From positions 372,001-436,000 of the forward strand of contig NZ_WFKM01000002.1 in NCBI RefSeq assembly GCF_011007365.1: DNA of 64,000 bases, read 5' to 3'. The translations under genes and the position numbers were made by a program. Shown here one piece after another: positions 53,496 through 62,477 of this stretch. This DNA is from Sphingobacterium sp. xlx-96. GTDB taxonomy: Bacteria; Bacteroidota; Bacteroidia; Sphingobacteriales; Sphingobacteriaceae. Within the stretch, counting starts at the first letter, position 1. Each line of letters begins with the position of its first letter. A model generated the notes under the pieces. It was not told the DNA's origin. It saw only the letters and a program-made list of their open reading frames with translations, and did not search any database.

Positions 53496-53584
53496 ATTTA
53501 TGTACGTTTTCATATGTGTATAATTATTTATTTATGTTTGCTTTCATTGGTATTCATGAATGCTTCGCATTTTGTTTTTTAACA

Positions 53585-53633
53585 GCCATATGGAATACTC
53601 ATGGGTGTTTGTGCTTCGCTAAACATGAGTATT
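53585..53633. repeat. Hairpin element in the gap before the 151-aa gene
   Basis: aatactcat (53594-53602) pairs with atgagtatt (53625-53633), with an inner gttt/aaac stem around gtgcttcgct. It starts with gccatatggaata, an inverted 13-nt match to 11524-11536. Function not known. Confidence 0.35.
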
Positions 53634-53687
53634 TCTTTTGATTAATCCTTATTCAATTACTTTCGTCAAACAATAAAAACTTCATTT

Positions 53688-54143
53688 ATGAGAGTAGTAT
53701 TCACTTTTTTACTAATTTTATTTACATCAAATCTGTGGGCACAGAAAGTGCAAGCTACAGATCATCCGAAAAATATAGGTACTATTCAGTCTTTTATCAA
53801 GGATCTAGCGGATGAGAATAAGGCAGTAGACATTGTGCTAAGTAAATATCTCATTATAGAAAACCCATCTGATGAAATTTACGATTATCTTGAGGTGTCC
53901 TTAGAGGAAGTTCGTATTAACTTATTATCCAAAGACTTAAAGGAAATTAACTATATTCCTTACAGTCAAATGCCAACAAAGGATATCAAGGATATTGATC
54001 CCGAAGACCTAAATACAGAGCAAATGTACTTCCTAAACTACAGAAAACGACAGATGTTGGCCGTGTATATAGAGAATGGGAAGATCGCTTCTTTTACTTT
54101 AGTTTCAAAAGGAAATAACAAAGCGCATTTTGTTCTTTATTAA
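53688..54143 (+). CDS. Secreted protein of unknown function
   Basis: A 151-aa product with a signal peptide (MRVVFTFLLILFTSNLWA, cleavage after about 18). The remainder is mixed alpha/beta (IVLSKYLIIENPSDEIYDYLEVSLEEVRINLLSK ...). The family is not recognised. It stands alone upstream of the trp attenuator, without a functional link. Confidence 0.7.
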   Translation: MRVVFTFLLILFTSNLWAQKVQATDHPKNIGTIQSFIKDLADENKAVDIVLSKYLIIENPSDEIYDYLEVSLEEVRINLLSKDLKEINYIPYSQMPTKDIKDIDPEDLNTEQMYFLNYRKRQMLAVYIENGKIASFTLVSKGNNKAHFVLY

Positions 54144-54158
54144 AAAATCAAAAAAAAC

Positions 54159-54189
54159 TTGACATTTTTAAAAACTTATTTGATATTTG
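54159..54189 (+). promoter_or_regulatory. Promoter of the trp leader and operon
   Basis: TTG at 54159-54161, a 20-nt spacer and GATATTTG at 54182-54189 (one mismatch to TAnnTTTG). Predicted start near 54196, 11 nt before the leader peptide start codon. Confidence 0.5.
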
Positions 54190-54206
54190 TTAGTAACAAT
54201 TAAGAA

Positions 54207-54254
54207 ATGAACAATTTTGTAATCAATAATGCCTGGTGGTGGCACAACAGATAA
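54207..54254 (+). CDS. trpL: trp operon leader peptide with three Trp codons
   Basis: An ATG at 54207 opens 15 codons ending in TAA: MNNFVINNAWWWHNR. Three consecutive TGG codons occur at 54234-54242. A 15-codon peptide with three tandem Trp codons shortly before a terminator and trpD is the hallmark of an attenuator leader. Ribosome stalling at the Trp codons at low tryptophan would favour an antiterminator. Confidence 0.85.
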   Translation: MNNFVINNAWWWHNR

Positions 54255-54303
54255 TGTTGTGGCAGATGTCTATCGCTTAAAATTGATACAATCAAAAAAT
54301 AGT

Positions 54304-54334
54304 GGGGCTTGCCATATCGGCGAGCCCCTTTTTT
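54304..54334 (+). terminator. trp attenuator terminator
   Basis: ggggcttgcc (54304-54313) and ggcgagcccc (54319-54328) form a 10-bp stem with one G-U pair and a 5-nt loop, followed by a T run. Upstream tggca at 54260-54264 can pair with tgcca at 54310-54314, a competing antiterminator; cacaac (54243-54248) can pair with gttgtg (54256-54261), the 1:2 structure. These pairings are by eye. Confidence 0.82.
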
Positions 54335-54390
54335 ATTTATAAAATTTTGGCCAATTAGTCCTTTGTATTATTAACTTTTTACTTTAACAG

Positions 54391-55380
54391 ATGAAAGAGA
54401 TATTAAGACACCTATTCGAATATAAAACCTTCAGTCGTAAGGAAGCTTACGATATTTTAACGCATATTACTACTGGCAAGTATGATACGCATCAGATTGC
54501 GGCATTCATGACCACCTATGGTATGCGCAGCATTCGTGTGGAGGAACTAGCCGGTTTTCGCGATGCGATGTACGACCTCTGTCTAAAGGTAGACTTTACG
54601 GACTATGACCTCATCGACATGTGTGGTACCGGTGGTGATGGTAAAAACACCTTCAACATATCGACCTTAGCCTCATTTGTTGTTGCTGGCGCAGGATATC
54701 ACGTTGCCAAACATGGTAATGTAGGAGTCTCTTCAGGGTGCGGTTCATCAAACGTAATGGAGTACTTGGGTTATCAATTCACCAATGACAAGGATACGCT
54801 CCAGCGTCAACTCGACAATGCATACATTTGTTTTCTCCATGCTCCGCTGTTCCACCCAGCGATGAAAACTGTAGCGCCTATTCGTAAAGCACTTGGTGTC
54901 AAAACTTTTTTCAATATGCTTGGCCCCCTTACAAACCCTGCTAATCCAAAATATCAATCCGTAGGTGTATTTAGTCTTGAATTAGCTCGTTTGTATACCT
55001 ATTTATACCAAAGTTCGGATAAACAATATAGTATTATCCATGCTTTGGATGGCTACGACGAGATATCTCTAACCGGTGACTTTAAGCTAATAAATAATAA
55101 AGGAGAGAGTCGCTATACAGTAGAAGAGTTGGGATTTACCCCTGTATTAGCCACAGCTATAACAGGAGGGGAAAGTATTCAAGAAGCTGCCGGGATTTTC
55201 AACACAATCATCCACGGAGAGGGTAACAACGAACAGAACAGTGTGGTGTTAACAAATGCTGCTTTTGCCATAAAAACCTTCCATCCAGAGAAGAGCTTTG
55301 CAGATTGCTATTACGAAGCAGAAAGCTCTCTATTGGGGTTAAAGGCATTGAATAGCCTGAAGAAGTTAGTAGGAAGTTAA
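54391..55380 (+). CDS. trpD: Anthranilate phosphoribosyltransferase
   Basis: TrpD transfers phosphoribose from PRPP to anthranilate. The 329-aa product has the PRPP loop CGTGGDGKNTFNIST and VAKHGNVGVSSGCGSSNV. It is the first structural gene behind the attenuator; trpE and trpG, which make anthranilate, are not in the window. Confidence 0.95.
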   Translation: MKEILRHLFEYKTFSRKEAYDILTHITTGKYDTHQIAAFMTTYGMRSIRVEELAGFRDAMYDLCLKVDFTDYDLIDMCGTGGDGKNTFNISTLASFVVAGAGYHVAKHGNVGVSSGCGSSNVMEYLGYQFTNDKDTLQRQLDNAYICFLHAPLFHPAMKTVAPIRKALGVKTFFNMLGPLTNPANPKYQSVGVFSLELARLYTYLYQSSDKQYSIIHALDGYDEISLTGDFKLINNKGESRYTVEELGFTPVLATAITGGESIQEAAGIFNTIIHGEGNNEQNSVVLTNAAFAIKTFHPEKSFADCYYEAESSLLGLKALNSLKKLVGS

Positions 55381-55495
55381 GAGGTGAATAAGTTATCTAG
55401 TGAACGAGTTAAGAAGCTAACTAGGTACTGGATAACAGGATAGGACGTGAACGAGTAAACCAGGCACTAGATAACAGGTTAACAAGATAACAAAC
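55381..55495. repeat. Degenerate short repeats between trpD and trpF
   Basis: 115 nt built of repeating 8-9-nt units of the type gataacaag/ttaacaag, e.g. gataacagg, ataacagg, ttaacaag, gataacaa. It lies where trpC is found in many operons. Related sequence lies at 57297-57392 and 62410-62477. Confidence 0.6.
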
Positions 55496-56137
55496 ATGAA
55501 CAACGTTAAAATAAAAGTTTGCGGAATGCGGGATCTGGATAATATACAGCAGCTCGTCCGTCTGCCTATAGACTATATCGGTTTTATCTTTTACGCAAAA
55601 TCACCGCGATTTGTTCAGGATGGTATCCGGAAGGCTATTCCAGAAAATATAAAAAAAGTAGGAGTATTTGTCAATGATACATACCCTGTGATAATAGATA
55701 AGGTCGACACATATGGCATTACCTGTATACAGCTGCATGGTAACGAGACAGCTGAACTCTGTGCGTCTTTAAAACAAGCCGGACTAGAGATTATCAAGGC
55801 CTTCGGGATCGACGATGCATTCGACTGGTCTGTTTTAGAAAGATACCTTGACCATGTGGATTTTTTTCTATTCGATACCAAGAGCACCCAACATGGAGGT
55901 ACGGGGCAGACTTTTAGCTGGCAGCAGTTAATGAATTATCCTTATTCCAAGCCTTACTTTTTGAGTGGAGGTCTGGGATTGGACAATCTAGAACAAGCAA
56001 TAACAATAGAAGACGACAGGCTGTATGCGTTAGATTTAAACTCTAAATTTGAATTGGAGCCTGGTTTAAAAGACATAAAAACAGTAACACAAGCATTATC
56101 AATTATACATCATGAGCAAATATCAGGTAGACAATAG
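55496..56137 (+). CDS. trpF: Phosphoribosylanthranilate isomerase
   Basis: TrpF is a TIM-barrel enzyme isomerising phosphoribosyl anthranilate to CdRP. The 213-aa product has the catalytic Cys9 (KVCGMRD) and Asp127 (LFDTKS), the latter in the usual position, and the phosphate-binding LSGGLGLDN. The trpC step follows it in the pathway but is not encoded here. The C-terminus overlaps trpB by 26 nt. Confidence 0.94.
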   Translation: MNNVKIKVCGMRDLDNIQQLVRLPIDYIGFIFYAKSPRFVQDGIRKAIPENIKKVGVFVNDTYPVIIDKVDTYGITCIQLHGNETAELCASLKQAGLEIIKAFGIDDAFDWSVLERYLDHVDFFLFDTKSTQHGGTGQTFSWQQLMNYPYSKPYFLSGGLGLDNLEQAITIEDDRLYALDLNSKFELEPGLKDIKTVTQALSIIHHEQISGRQ

Positions 56138-57296
56138 GGGATATTACGGACCATTTGGCGGAGCATATATTCCGGAGATGCTGTATCCAAATGTAGAGGA
56201 ACTGGAGCAGCAATATTTACAGATTATGAACGACCCTTCATTTAAAGCTGAATTTGAGCAGCTGTTAAAAGATTATGTGGGCCGGCCCTCTCCGCTTTAC
56301 CACGCCAAACGATTATCAGACCGTTATGGTACAACAATCTTTTTAAAAAGAGAAGATCTAAATCACACGGGAGCGCACAAAATAAACAATACCATCGGTC
56401 AGATCTTATTGGCACAACGACTGGGCAAAAAAAGAATTATCGCAGAAACAGGCGCTGGACAACATGGAGTAGCAACAGCGACGGTATGTGCATTAAAAGG
56501 GCTAGAGTGTGTGGTTTATATGGGAGCAATAGATATTGAACGCCAAGCCCCCAACGTAGCACGGATGAAAATGATGGGAGCTATGGTGGTGGCTGCTACC
56601 TCTGGCAGCCAAACGCTTAAAGACGCGACGAATGAGGCATTGCGAGACTGGATAAATAATCCCGTAGATACACATTATATTATCGGTTCTGTAGTTGGTC
56701 CGCACCCTTATCCTGATATGGTGGCACGTTTTCAGTCAATTATATCCGCCGAGACAAGAAAACAGCTCTTGGAAAAAACAGGACAAGAAACCCCTGATAT
56801 CGTAATGGCATGCGTGGGAGGCGGTTCTAATGCGGCTGGTATGTTTTATAATTTTGTGGATGAAGAGGCTGTTCGTCTTATCGCGGTAGAAGCAGCCGGT
56901 CATGGTGTCAATTCGGGCGAGACAGCTGCCACCACAGCTCTAGGAAAAGAAGGTGTACTCCACGGGAGTCGCTCTATCCTGATGCAAACTGCAGACGGAC
57001 AGGTGGTAGAACCTTATTCCATCTCGGCAGGGCTTGACTATCCGGGCATTGGTCCTCAACATGCTTGGTTGTTTAAGTCAGGTCGCGGCGAATATGTCTC
57101 CATCACCGATGACGAGGCTATGCAAGCAGGTTTACGTTTAACCCAACTAGAAGGAATTATACCTGCGATTGAAAGCTCGCATGCCCTAGCCTATCTTGAA
57201 AAGATGACATTCAAGGGGGATGAAACGGTCGTCATCTGTCTATCAGGCCGAGGAGATAAAGATTTAGACAACTATATGAAGTATTTTAATTTGTAG
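56112..57296 (+). CDS. trpB: Tryptophan synthase beta subunit
   Basis: TrpB condenses indole and serine to tryptophan with PLP. The 394-aa product starts [24 protein letters not shown], the conserved N-terminus, so the ATG at 56112 inside trpF is right. PLP is bound by Lys90 (HTGAHKINN); [10 protein letters not shown] binds the phosphate. Overlap with trpF implies coupling. Confidence 0.97.
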   Translation: MSKYQVDNRGYYGPFGGAYIPEMLYPNVEELEQQYLQIMNDPSFKAEFEQLLKDYVGRPSPLYHAKRLSDRYGTTIFLKREDLNHTGAHKINNTIGQILLAQRLGKKRIIAETGAGQHGVATATVCALKGLECVVYMGAIDIERQAPNVARMKMMGAMVVAATSGSQTLKDATNEALRDWINNPVDTHYIIGSVVGPHPYPDMVARFQSIISAETRKQLLEKTGQETPDIVMACVGGGSNAAGMFYNFVDEEAVRLIAVEAAGHGVNSGETAATTALGKEGVLHGSRSILMQTADGQVVEPYSISAGLDYPGIGPQHAWLFKSGRGEYVSITDDEAMQAGLRLTQLEGIIPAIESSHALAYLEKMTFKGDETVVICLSGRGDKDLDNYMKYFNL

Positions 57297-57392
57297 TATT
57301 AGTTATCCTGTGAACAAATTATCGAGTTAACAAGTTACGAAGACTCCTCGATAACAAGATCACAAGATAACATGTTAACAAACTATAACAAC
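57297..57392. repeat. Degenerate short repeats between trpB and trpA
   Basis: Contains ttatcgag, ttaacaag, ttacgaag, gataacaag, atcacaag and ataacatg in a row, the same unit type as at 55381-55495. The region runs up to the trpA ATG at 57393, and an in-frame ATG at 57372 lies in the repeat itself. Confidence 0.6.
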
Positions 57393-58145
57393 ATGCAACT
57401 CAACAAACACGCAAACGGACTATTATCTATATATTTTACGGCTGGTTATCCCACATTAGATAGTACAGTACAGATCGCCAAAGCACTCGAAGAGGCTGGA
57501 GTCGATTTTCTAGAGATAGGCTTTCCCTACTCCGACCCTGTCGCCGATGGTCCTACCATACAACATAGTTCAGAAGAGGCCTTAAAAAATGGCATGAATT
57601 TACATGTACTCTTCGACCAGCTAAAAGATCTACGCAAACACGTATCCATCCCCGTTTTTCTCATGGGCTACGTCAACCCTGTGATTCAATTTGGGGTAGA
57701 GAATTTCTGCAGAGCATGTAAAGAAGTGGGCGTCAATGGGACGATCATACCGGACCTTCCTATGTATGAATATGAGGAACTGTACAAAAGTACATTTGAA
57801 GAAAATGGTATCAGTAACATCTTTTTAGTGACTCCACAGACTTCGGAACAACGCATCCGTAAAATAGACAAATTGTCCAGTAGCTTCATCTATCTCTTGT
57901 CCTCCAACTCGACAACCGGTAAAAACCTTGAAGTAAAAGATCAAGCCGAGAGCTACTTCAAACGCATCAAGGATATGGATCTGGACAATCCCTTTATCAT
58001 CGGTTTCGGGATTTCTAATCAGGAGACCTTCAGAAAAGCTACCACCTACGCCAATGGCGCAATAGTAGGTACCGCTTTTGTCAAATTGTTAGCTGATAAA
58101 GATTATTTGAAAAAAATCCCTGAATTTATACAGAGCCTACGTTGA
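57393..58145 (+). CDS. trpA: Tryptophan synthase alpha subunit
   Basis: TrpA cleaves indole-3-glycerol phosphate to indole and glyceraldehyde 3-phosphate. The start is placed at the ATG at 57393 (250 aa, MQLNKHANGLLSIYFTAGYP), not at the ATG in the repeat 7 codons upstream. Catalytic Glu41 and Asp52 are in FLEIGFPYSDPVADGP. The C-terminus ends IPEFIQSLR. It completes a trpD-F-B-A set. Confidence 0.94.
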   Translation: MQLNKHANGLLSIYFTAGYPTLDSTVQIAKALEEAGVDFLEIGFPYSDPVADGPTIQHSSEEALKNGMNLHVLFDQLKDLRKHVSIPVFLMGYVNPVIQFGVENFCRACKEVGVNGTIIPDLPMYEYEELYKSTFEENGISNIFLVTPQTSEQRIRKIDKLSSSFIYLLSSNSTTGKNLEVKDQAESYFKRIKDMDLDNPFIIGFGISNQETFRKATTYANGAIVGTAFVKLLADKDYLKKIPEFIQSLR

Positions 58146-58204
58146 TAAAAGTCAGAAGCATTAACATTTTGCGCTTTTGTTAACAATTAGCCAATAATAT
58201 AGCG

Positions 58205-58212
58205 TATTTTTG
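58205..58212 (+). promoter_or_regulatory. Putative -7 box of asnS
   Basis: TATTTTTG matches TAnnTTTG, 36 nt before the asnS ATG. The nearest TTTG upstream is 25 nt away, too far for confidence. Confidence 0.35.
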
Positions 58213-58247
58213 CACTAGAATAAAAAGAAAAAATTTCCTTAAAAAAA

Positions 58248-59693
58248 ATGGAACACACACGAATTAAAGAATTATTACAATCGGAAGATTTTGGAAAAGA
58301 AGTTATTGTCAAAGGCTGGGTTAGAACATTTCGTAACAACCAATTTATAGCCATTAACGACGGTTCATCCATAAATAATATCCAAGCCGTAGTTGATTTC
58401 GAAAACACAGCAGATGAGATTCTCAAGAAAATCAATACTGGTGCTGCTGTTCGTGTGAAAGGTAATCTTATTGAATCTCAAGGAAAGGGACAACGTGTAG
58501 AAGTTAAAGCGACAGAAGTTTCGGTAATCGGAGAATCTGATCCGGAGAAGTATCCGTTACAACCTAAAAAGCATAGTTTAGAGTTTCTTCGCGAAATCGC
58601 ACATTTACGTGTACGTACAGGTACATTCAACGCAATCTTCAAAGTTCGTAATGCGCTATCTTTCGCGGTCCATAAGTTCTTTCAAGAACGCGATTTTGTA
58701 TACTTCCACTCCCCTATTATTACGGGATCGGATGCAGAAGGAGCCGGTGAGATGTTTAGAGTGACTACCTTAGATCCTACCAACCCTCCGTTGACGGAAG
58801 ATGGCAAGGTCGATTTCAAAGAGGACTTTTTTGGTAAAGCTACAAACCTAACTGTATCCGGTCAGTTGGAAGGAGAGCTTGCAGCTTTAGCATTTGGAAA
58901 TATCTATACTTTCGGACCGACTTTCCGTGCAGAGAACTCCAATACAACCCGGCATTTAGCCGAGTTTTGGATGATTGAGCCTGAAATGGCTTTCTATGAA
59001 TTGGAAGACAATATGGACCTCGCTGAGGATCTATTGAAATATGTAATCAAACATGCGTTAGAACAATGTCCTGACGAGATCGAATTTTTAAAGAACAGAT
59101 TGTTGGAAGAGGAGAAGTCCAAACCACAAGCAGAACGTTCTGAATTAAATCTTGTTGAAAAGTTAAATTTCGTCTTGGAAAATAAATTTGAACGTCTAAC
59201 TTATACAGAAGCCGTAGAAATATTGCAGCGCAGCAAACCCAACCAAAAGAAACAGTTTAAGTATCTTATTGAAGGTTGGGGAGCTGATCTTCAATCGGAA
59301 CACGAACGTTACCTCGTAGAAAAGCATTTTAAGAAACCTGTGATTCTCACGGACTACCCTAGAGAAATCAAGTCTTTCTACATGAAGCAAAACCAACCGG
59401 ATGCTGAAGGTCGTCACACCGTACGTGCTATGGATATCCTTTTCCCCGGTATCGGAGAGATGGTTGGAGGATCGCAACGTGAGGAAAACCTAGAGAAACT
59501 TTTAACGCGTATGTCCGAAGTCGGCATCGAAGCGGAAGAGATGGAATGGTTTTTGGATACACGTCGCTTCGGATCAGTCCCTCACTCAGGCTTCGGTGTC
59601 GGTTTTGAGCGTCTAGTCTTATTTACCACAGGAATGACAAACATAAGAGATGTAATTCCATTTCCCCGCACACCGAAGAACGCGGAGTTTTAA
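58248..59693 (+). CDS. asnS: Asparaginyl-tRNA synthetase
   Basis: AsnS charges tRNA-Asn. The 481-aa class II enzyme has an N-terminal OB-fold anticodon domain (about 1-115) and the catalytic core with motif 2 [24 protein letters not shown] and motif 3 [12 protein letters not shown] near the end. The presence of AsnRS means Asn-tRNA need not depend on amidotransferase. It is monocistronic. Confidence 0.96.
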   Translation: MEHTRIKELLQSEDFGKEVIVKGWVRTFRNNQFIAINDGSSINNIQAVVDFENTADEILKKINTGAAVRVKGNLIESQGKGQRVEVKATEVSVIGESDPEKYPLQPKKHSLEFLREIAHLRVRTGTFNAIFKVRNALSFAVHKFFQERDFVYFHSPIITGSDAEGAGEMFRVTTLDPTNPPLTEDGKVDFKEDFFGKATNLTVSGQLEGELAALAFGNIYTFGPTFRAENSNTTRHLAEFWMIEPEMAFYELEDNMDLAEDLLKYVIKHALEQCPDEIEFLKNRLLEEEKSKPQAERSELNLVEKLNFVLENKFERLTYTEAVEILQRSKPNQKKQFKYLIEGWGADLQSEHERYLVEKHFKKPVILTDYPREIKSFYMKQNQPDAEGRHTVRAMDILFPGIGEMVGGSQREENLEKLLTRMSEVGIEAEEMEWFLDTRRFGSVPHSGFGVGFERLVLFTTGMTNIRDVIPFPRTPKNAEF

Positions 59694-59694
59694 T

Positions 59695-59739
59695 AAAATA
59701 ACAACAGCCAAAACAAATTATTTTGGCTGTTGTTATTTT
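59695..59739. terminator. Terminator after asnS
   Basis: A 19-bp stem (aaaataacaacagccaaaa and complement) with loop caaatta, overlapping the last bases of asnS. Ends in a T run. Confidence 0.88.
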
Positions 59740-59795
59740 AAAAGAGAGGCGATACGTCAAACTATCCAAAAACGCAATATACTAACGAACGAAAA

Positions 59796-60416
59796 ATGCT
59801 ATTAAAAATATACGAAGACAAACCCAATACTAAATATATAGATCAGGCGGTCGATATCTTGAAAAAAGGAGGTGTAATCATCTACCCGACAGATACGGTG
59901 TATGGTATAGGTTGTGATATTACGAATCAAAAGGCAATCGAGCGCGTTTGTCAAATACGGGGGCTAAAAACCGACAAGGCCAACCTGTCTTTTATCTGTT
60001 ACGACCTTACCGATATCTCGCAATATACTAAACCCTTCGATACGACAGTCTTCCGTGTGCTCAAAAAAGCACTACCTGGCCCCTTTACGTTCATATTCAA
60101 TGCGAGTGGACAGGTCCCTAAGCTATTGAGTTCAAAGAAAAAGACAGTGGGTATCCGCGTACCAGACAATAATATTGTCCGCGAGATCGTAAAACAGCTG
60201 GGAAATCCAATAGTAACAGCTTCCATCCACGATGAAGACGATATAATCGAATATTCTACAGATCCAGAATTGATCTATGAAAAATACCAAGACCTCGTTG
60301 ATTTAGTAATCGACGGCGGCTATGGAGACAATGTAGCTTCTACCGTAGTCGACTTGACCGAAGGCGAGTTTGAAGTCATACGTGAGGGCAAAGGAGACCT
60401 AGAGCTGTACCTATAG
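59796..60416 (+). CDS. YciO/Sua5/YrdC family protein
   Basis: A 206-aa YrdC-fold protein. The KGGVIIYPTDTVYGIGCD start and KKKTVGIRVPDN and VDLVIDGGY stretches, the length of 206 and the absence of the canonical KxR...SxN threonylcarbamoyl-AMP synthase core place it nearer YciO than TsaC. TsaC makes threonylcarbamoyl-AMP for tRNA t6A; YciO's role is less clear. It is convergent with the SRPBCC gene at 9 nt. Confidence 0.87.
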   Translation: MLLKIYEDKPNTKYIDQAVDILKKGGVIIYPTDTVYGIGCDITNQKAIERVCQIRGLKTDKANLSFICYDLTDISQYTKPFDTTVFRVLKKALPGPFTFIFNASGQVPKLLSSKKKTVGIRVPDNNIVREIVKQLGNPIVTASIHDEDDIIEYSTDPELIYEKYQDLVDLVIDGGYGDNVASTVVDLTEGEFEVIREGKGDLELYL

Positions 60417-60425
60417 GTATCCGCC

Positions 60426-60875
60426 CTAAATCTCCGATACAAACTTCTCAACTCGATCTTTCAACGCTTGATTAAACAGTGTAAATCCATTTTTAGTCTC
60501 CCCATCAATCATTTTTTTTAAGAACGGAATTAAAATTCCCGAAAACAACTCACCTTGGATCAACTTGGTCTGTCCATTCGGTAAAGATTTTAAAAGAAAA
60601 TAATGCTCGCCATCAAAGATTCCGTTCATCCAAAGTCTACCTTTCCAACGCAACTCTCGATCTTGATCTATACTTAAGAATATAGGGTTCATTTTGATCT
60701 GCATACCGTTAGGTTGTTTCAACAGAACTTTAGTGCGTTCCCCTACTTTAGGCTTCCCTTCGAAGTACTGTACCGTAGGACTCCAACTTGGATATTTAGC
60801 GAAATCGGACAGAACCAACCACACTGCTGTTATGGGGGCATTAATTAAAATTGTAGTTTCTAGCTTTCGTTTCAT
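60426..60875 (-). CDS. SRPBCC domain protein
   Basis: A 149-aa START/Bet v 1-like protein (MKRKLETTILINAPITAVWLVLSDFAKYPSWSP ...). The fold forms a hydrophobic cavity for a lipid or small ligand. Related proteins are polyketide cyclase/dehydrase-like. The ligand is unknown. It follows the Crp-like gene in the same direction after 44 nt. Confidence 0.87.
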   Translation of the reverse strand: MKRKLETTILINAPITAVWLVLSDFAKYPSWSPTVQYFEGKPKVGERTKVLLKQPNGMQIKMNPIFLSIDQDRELRWKGRLWMNGIFDGEHYFLLKSLPNGQTKLIQGELFSGILIPFLKKMIDGETKNGFTLFNQALKDRVEKFVSEI

Positions 60876-60919
60876 TGTACAAAGTTACCATGGGATAGTA
60901 ACAATGCTCTTGACATTTA

Positions 60920-61498
60920 TCAAGAATTACCTACAGCCAGCTTGGCTCGAATACGGCTAAGAGTTTCTGGGGTCATCCCCAATACAGAAGCAATATATTG
61001 CAATGGGACTTGGTTGAAAAACTCTTTATGTTGTTCAAAATATTGCATATAGCGATCTTCGGCTGAAAGTGATATAAAGTCAAATACACGGTTCTCAAGC
61101 ACCATGAAGCATTTTGCGATAAAACGCTTTTCCAGGATGTTCCAATGAGGCACCAATACTTCAAAACGTCTATAATCACTCTTTCGAAGAGAAAACACAC
61201 GGGCATCGGTTAATGCCTGAATCTGCCAACGCGAGGATTGATCAAACAGAAAGGAGGATAAATCTGTAATAAAGTATCCTTCCCCTCCAATCCATTGTGT
61301 CACCTCTCTCGCCTCTGTCTGGGCAAATACTCTAAATATCCCTGATGCTATAAAACTCAATCGCTCTGCACGCTGTCCCTGATCAAGAAAAATCTGTCCT
61401 TTTTCGAAACGTTCTTCTACAAAATACCGACTAATCTCCTGAATCTGCTTGGAGGGAAGATCAAAAATTTCCCGTAATCGGCTTTCTATTTTCATCAT
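60920..61498 (-). CDS. Crp/Fnr family regulator
   Basis: A 192-aa cyclic-nucleotide-binding-domain protein: cNMP domain (about 20-110) and a C-terminal HTH (VPLQYIASVLGMTPETLSRIRAKL). The Crp signature for cAMP phosphate binding (RS in the binding loop) is not visible, so the ligand is uncertain, as with many Bacteroidota Crp-like proteins. Its start overlaps the RarD-like stop by 4 nt (ATGA), so the two are cotranscribed. Confidence 0.88.
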   Translation of the reverse strand: MMKIESRLREIFDLPSKQIQEISRYFVEERFEKGQIFLDQGQRAERLSFIASGIFRVFAQTEAREVTQWIGGEGYFITDLSSFLFDQSSRWQIQALTDARVFSLRKSDYRRFEVLVPHWNILEKRFIAKCFMVLENRVFDFISLSAEDRYMQYFEQHKEFFNQVPLQYIASVLGMTPETLSRIRAKLAVGNS

Positions 61499-62409
61499 CC
61501 AGCAGCTAAGATCTCTTGTTTTCTCGACCGATGATACTGCCGGAGATAAGCTACATTAAAGATGATTACCGCAAGAAAAATCAAACCATAAGCCATAATC
61601 TGAACGAGATTAATTTCCTCCTTAAAATAAAAAATAGCCAATAGAAACGCTATCGTAGGGTTTATATAGAGCAGTATCCCAACTACAGATGAATCTAAAC
61701 CTTTCAATGCATACATATTCAGAAACAAAGGGATAATCGTAAATAACAAGGCTATCAACAATACGTACCCATAAAAATCCATTCCGTACGTAACACCTTC
61801 TGGCAAAATATAAAGCATCGGAGTCAACAAAATAGATGTTACAATAATGTGTAAGTTCAACGTGAAAAATTTGTCCAGCCTATTATTCCGCTTTTGCAAA
61901 ACGAGGTATGTGGCATAGGTGAATGCGATAACGACACTATAAATCATATCCATAAAATTTCCATAGGCCAACATCAGACAAGCTAACACACTAAGTCCCA
62001 CTGCTAACCATTGTCCGCGATTCAATTGTTCTTTTAAAAACACACTAGCCAACACCGTCGTAATAATAGGACAAATGAGATAGGCCAATGAAGTAGCATT
62101 CACACTGACATTATTCATCACATAGATAAACAAAAACCAATTGAGCGACAGCATCACTGCGCTACAAAATACGTGCAAAAACACCGACCTTCTTTCGCGA
62201 TGTGATAATGCGCGAATAATCTTTATATTTTCTTTCGTAACCTTCGGTCGAAACAAAAAACTAATCAGAAGAATTGCTCCGGTGGCAAAAAGAATACGAT
62301 ACAATAGAATATCTAACGAGGCATAGGCACTTAATGGACGTAGCACTAAACTAAACATTCCCCAAACGATAAATGAAAAAAGTGCCGCAGCGTAATACTT
62401 AAATTGCAT
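61495..62409 (-). CDS. EamA/RarD-like DMT transporter
   Basis: A 304-aa member of the drug/metabolite transporter superfamily, nearest RarD in length and start (QFKYYAAALFSFIVWGMFSLVLRPLS). About ten membrane segments are visible. The substrate is unknown. Its stop overlaps the Crp-like gene; the repeat element and DUF721 gene lie upstream. Confidence 0.88.
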   Translation of the reverse strand: MQFKYYAAALFSFIVWGMFSLVLRPLSAYASLDILLYRILFATGAILLISFLFRPKVTKENIKIIRALSHRERRSVFLHVFCSAVMLSLNWFLFIYVMNNVSVNATSLAYLICPIITTVLASVFLKEQLNRGQWLAVGLSVLACLMLAYGNFMDMIYSVVIAFTYATYLVLQKRNNRLDKFFTLNLHIIVTSILLTPMLYILPEGVTYGMDFYGYVLLIALLFTIIPLFLNMYALKGLDSSVVGILLYINPTIAFLLAIFYFKEEINLVQIMAYGLIFLAVIIFNVAYLRQYHRSRKQEILAAG

Positions 62410-62477
62410 TATTAGGTTGTAAACATGTTATCGGGTTATGTAGTTATCGAGTGCCCCTGGCCACTTGATAACCATTC
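62410..62477. repeat. Degenerate short repeats between the RarD-like and DUF721 genes
   Basis: Contains ttatcggg, ttatgtag, ttatcgag and gataacc, the same unit type as the trp-operon gaps, in mirrored orientation on this strand (gataac/cgataac). No gene is here. Confidence 0.5.

Noticed and set aside
57372..57392. trpA start at the ATG inside the repeat
   Set aside because: The extra seven residues are encoded by the repeat array and the family start fits the ATG at 57393.
58177..58212. TTG at 58177 as the -33 of asnS
   Set aside because: The spacer is 25 nt, outside the 19-21 nt range seen for the good promoters here, so only the -7 box was kept.
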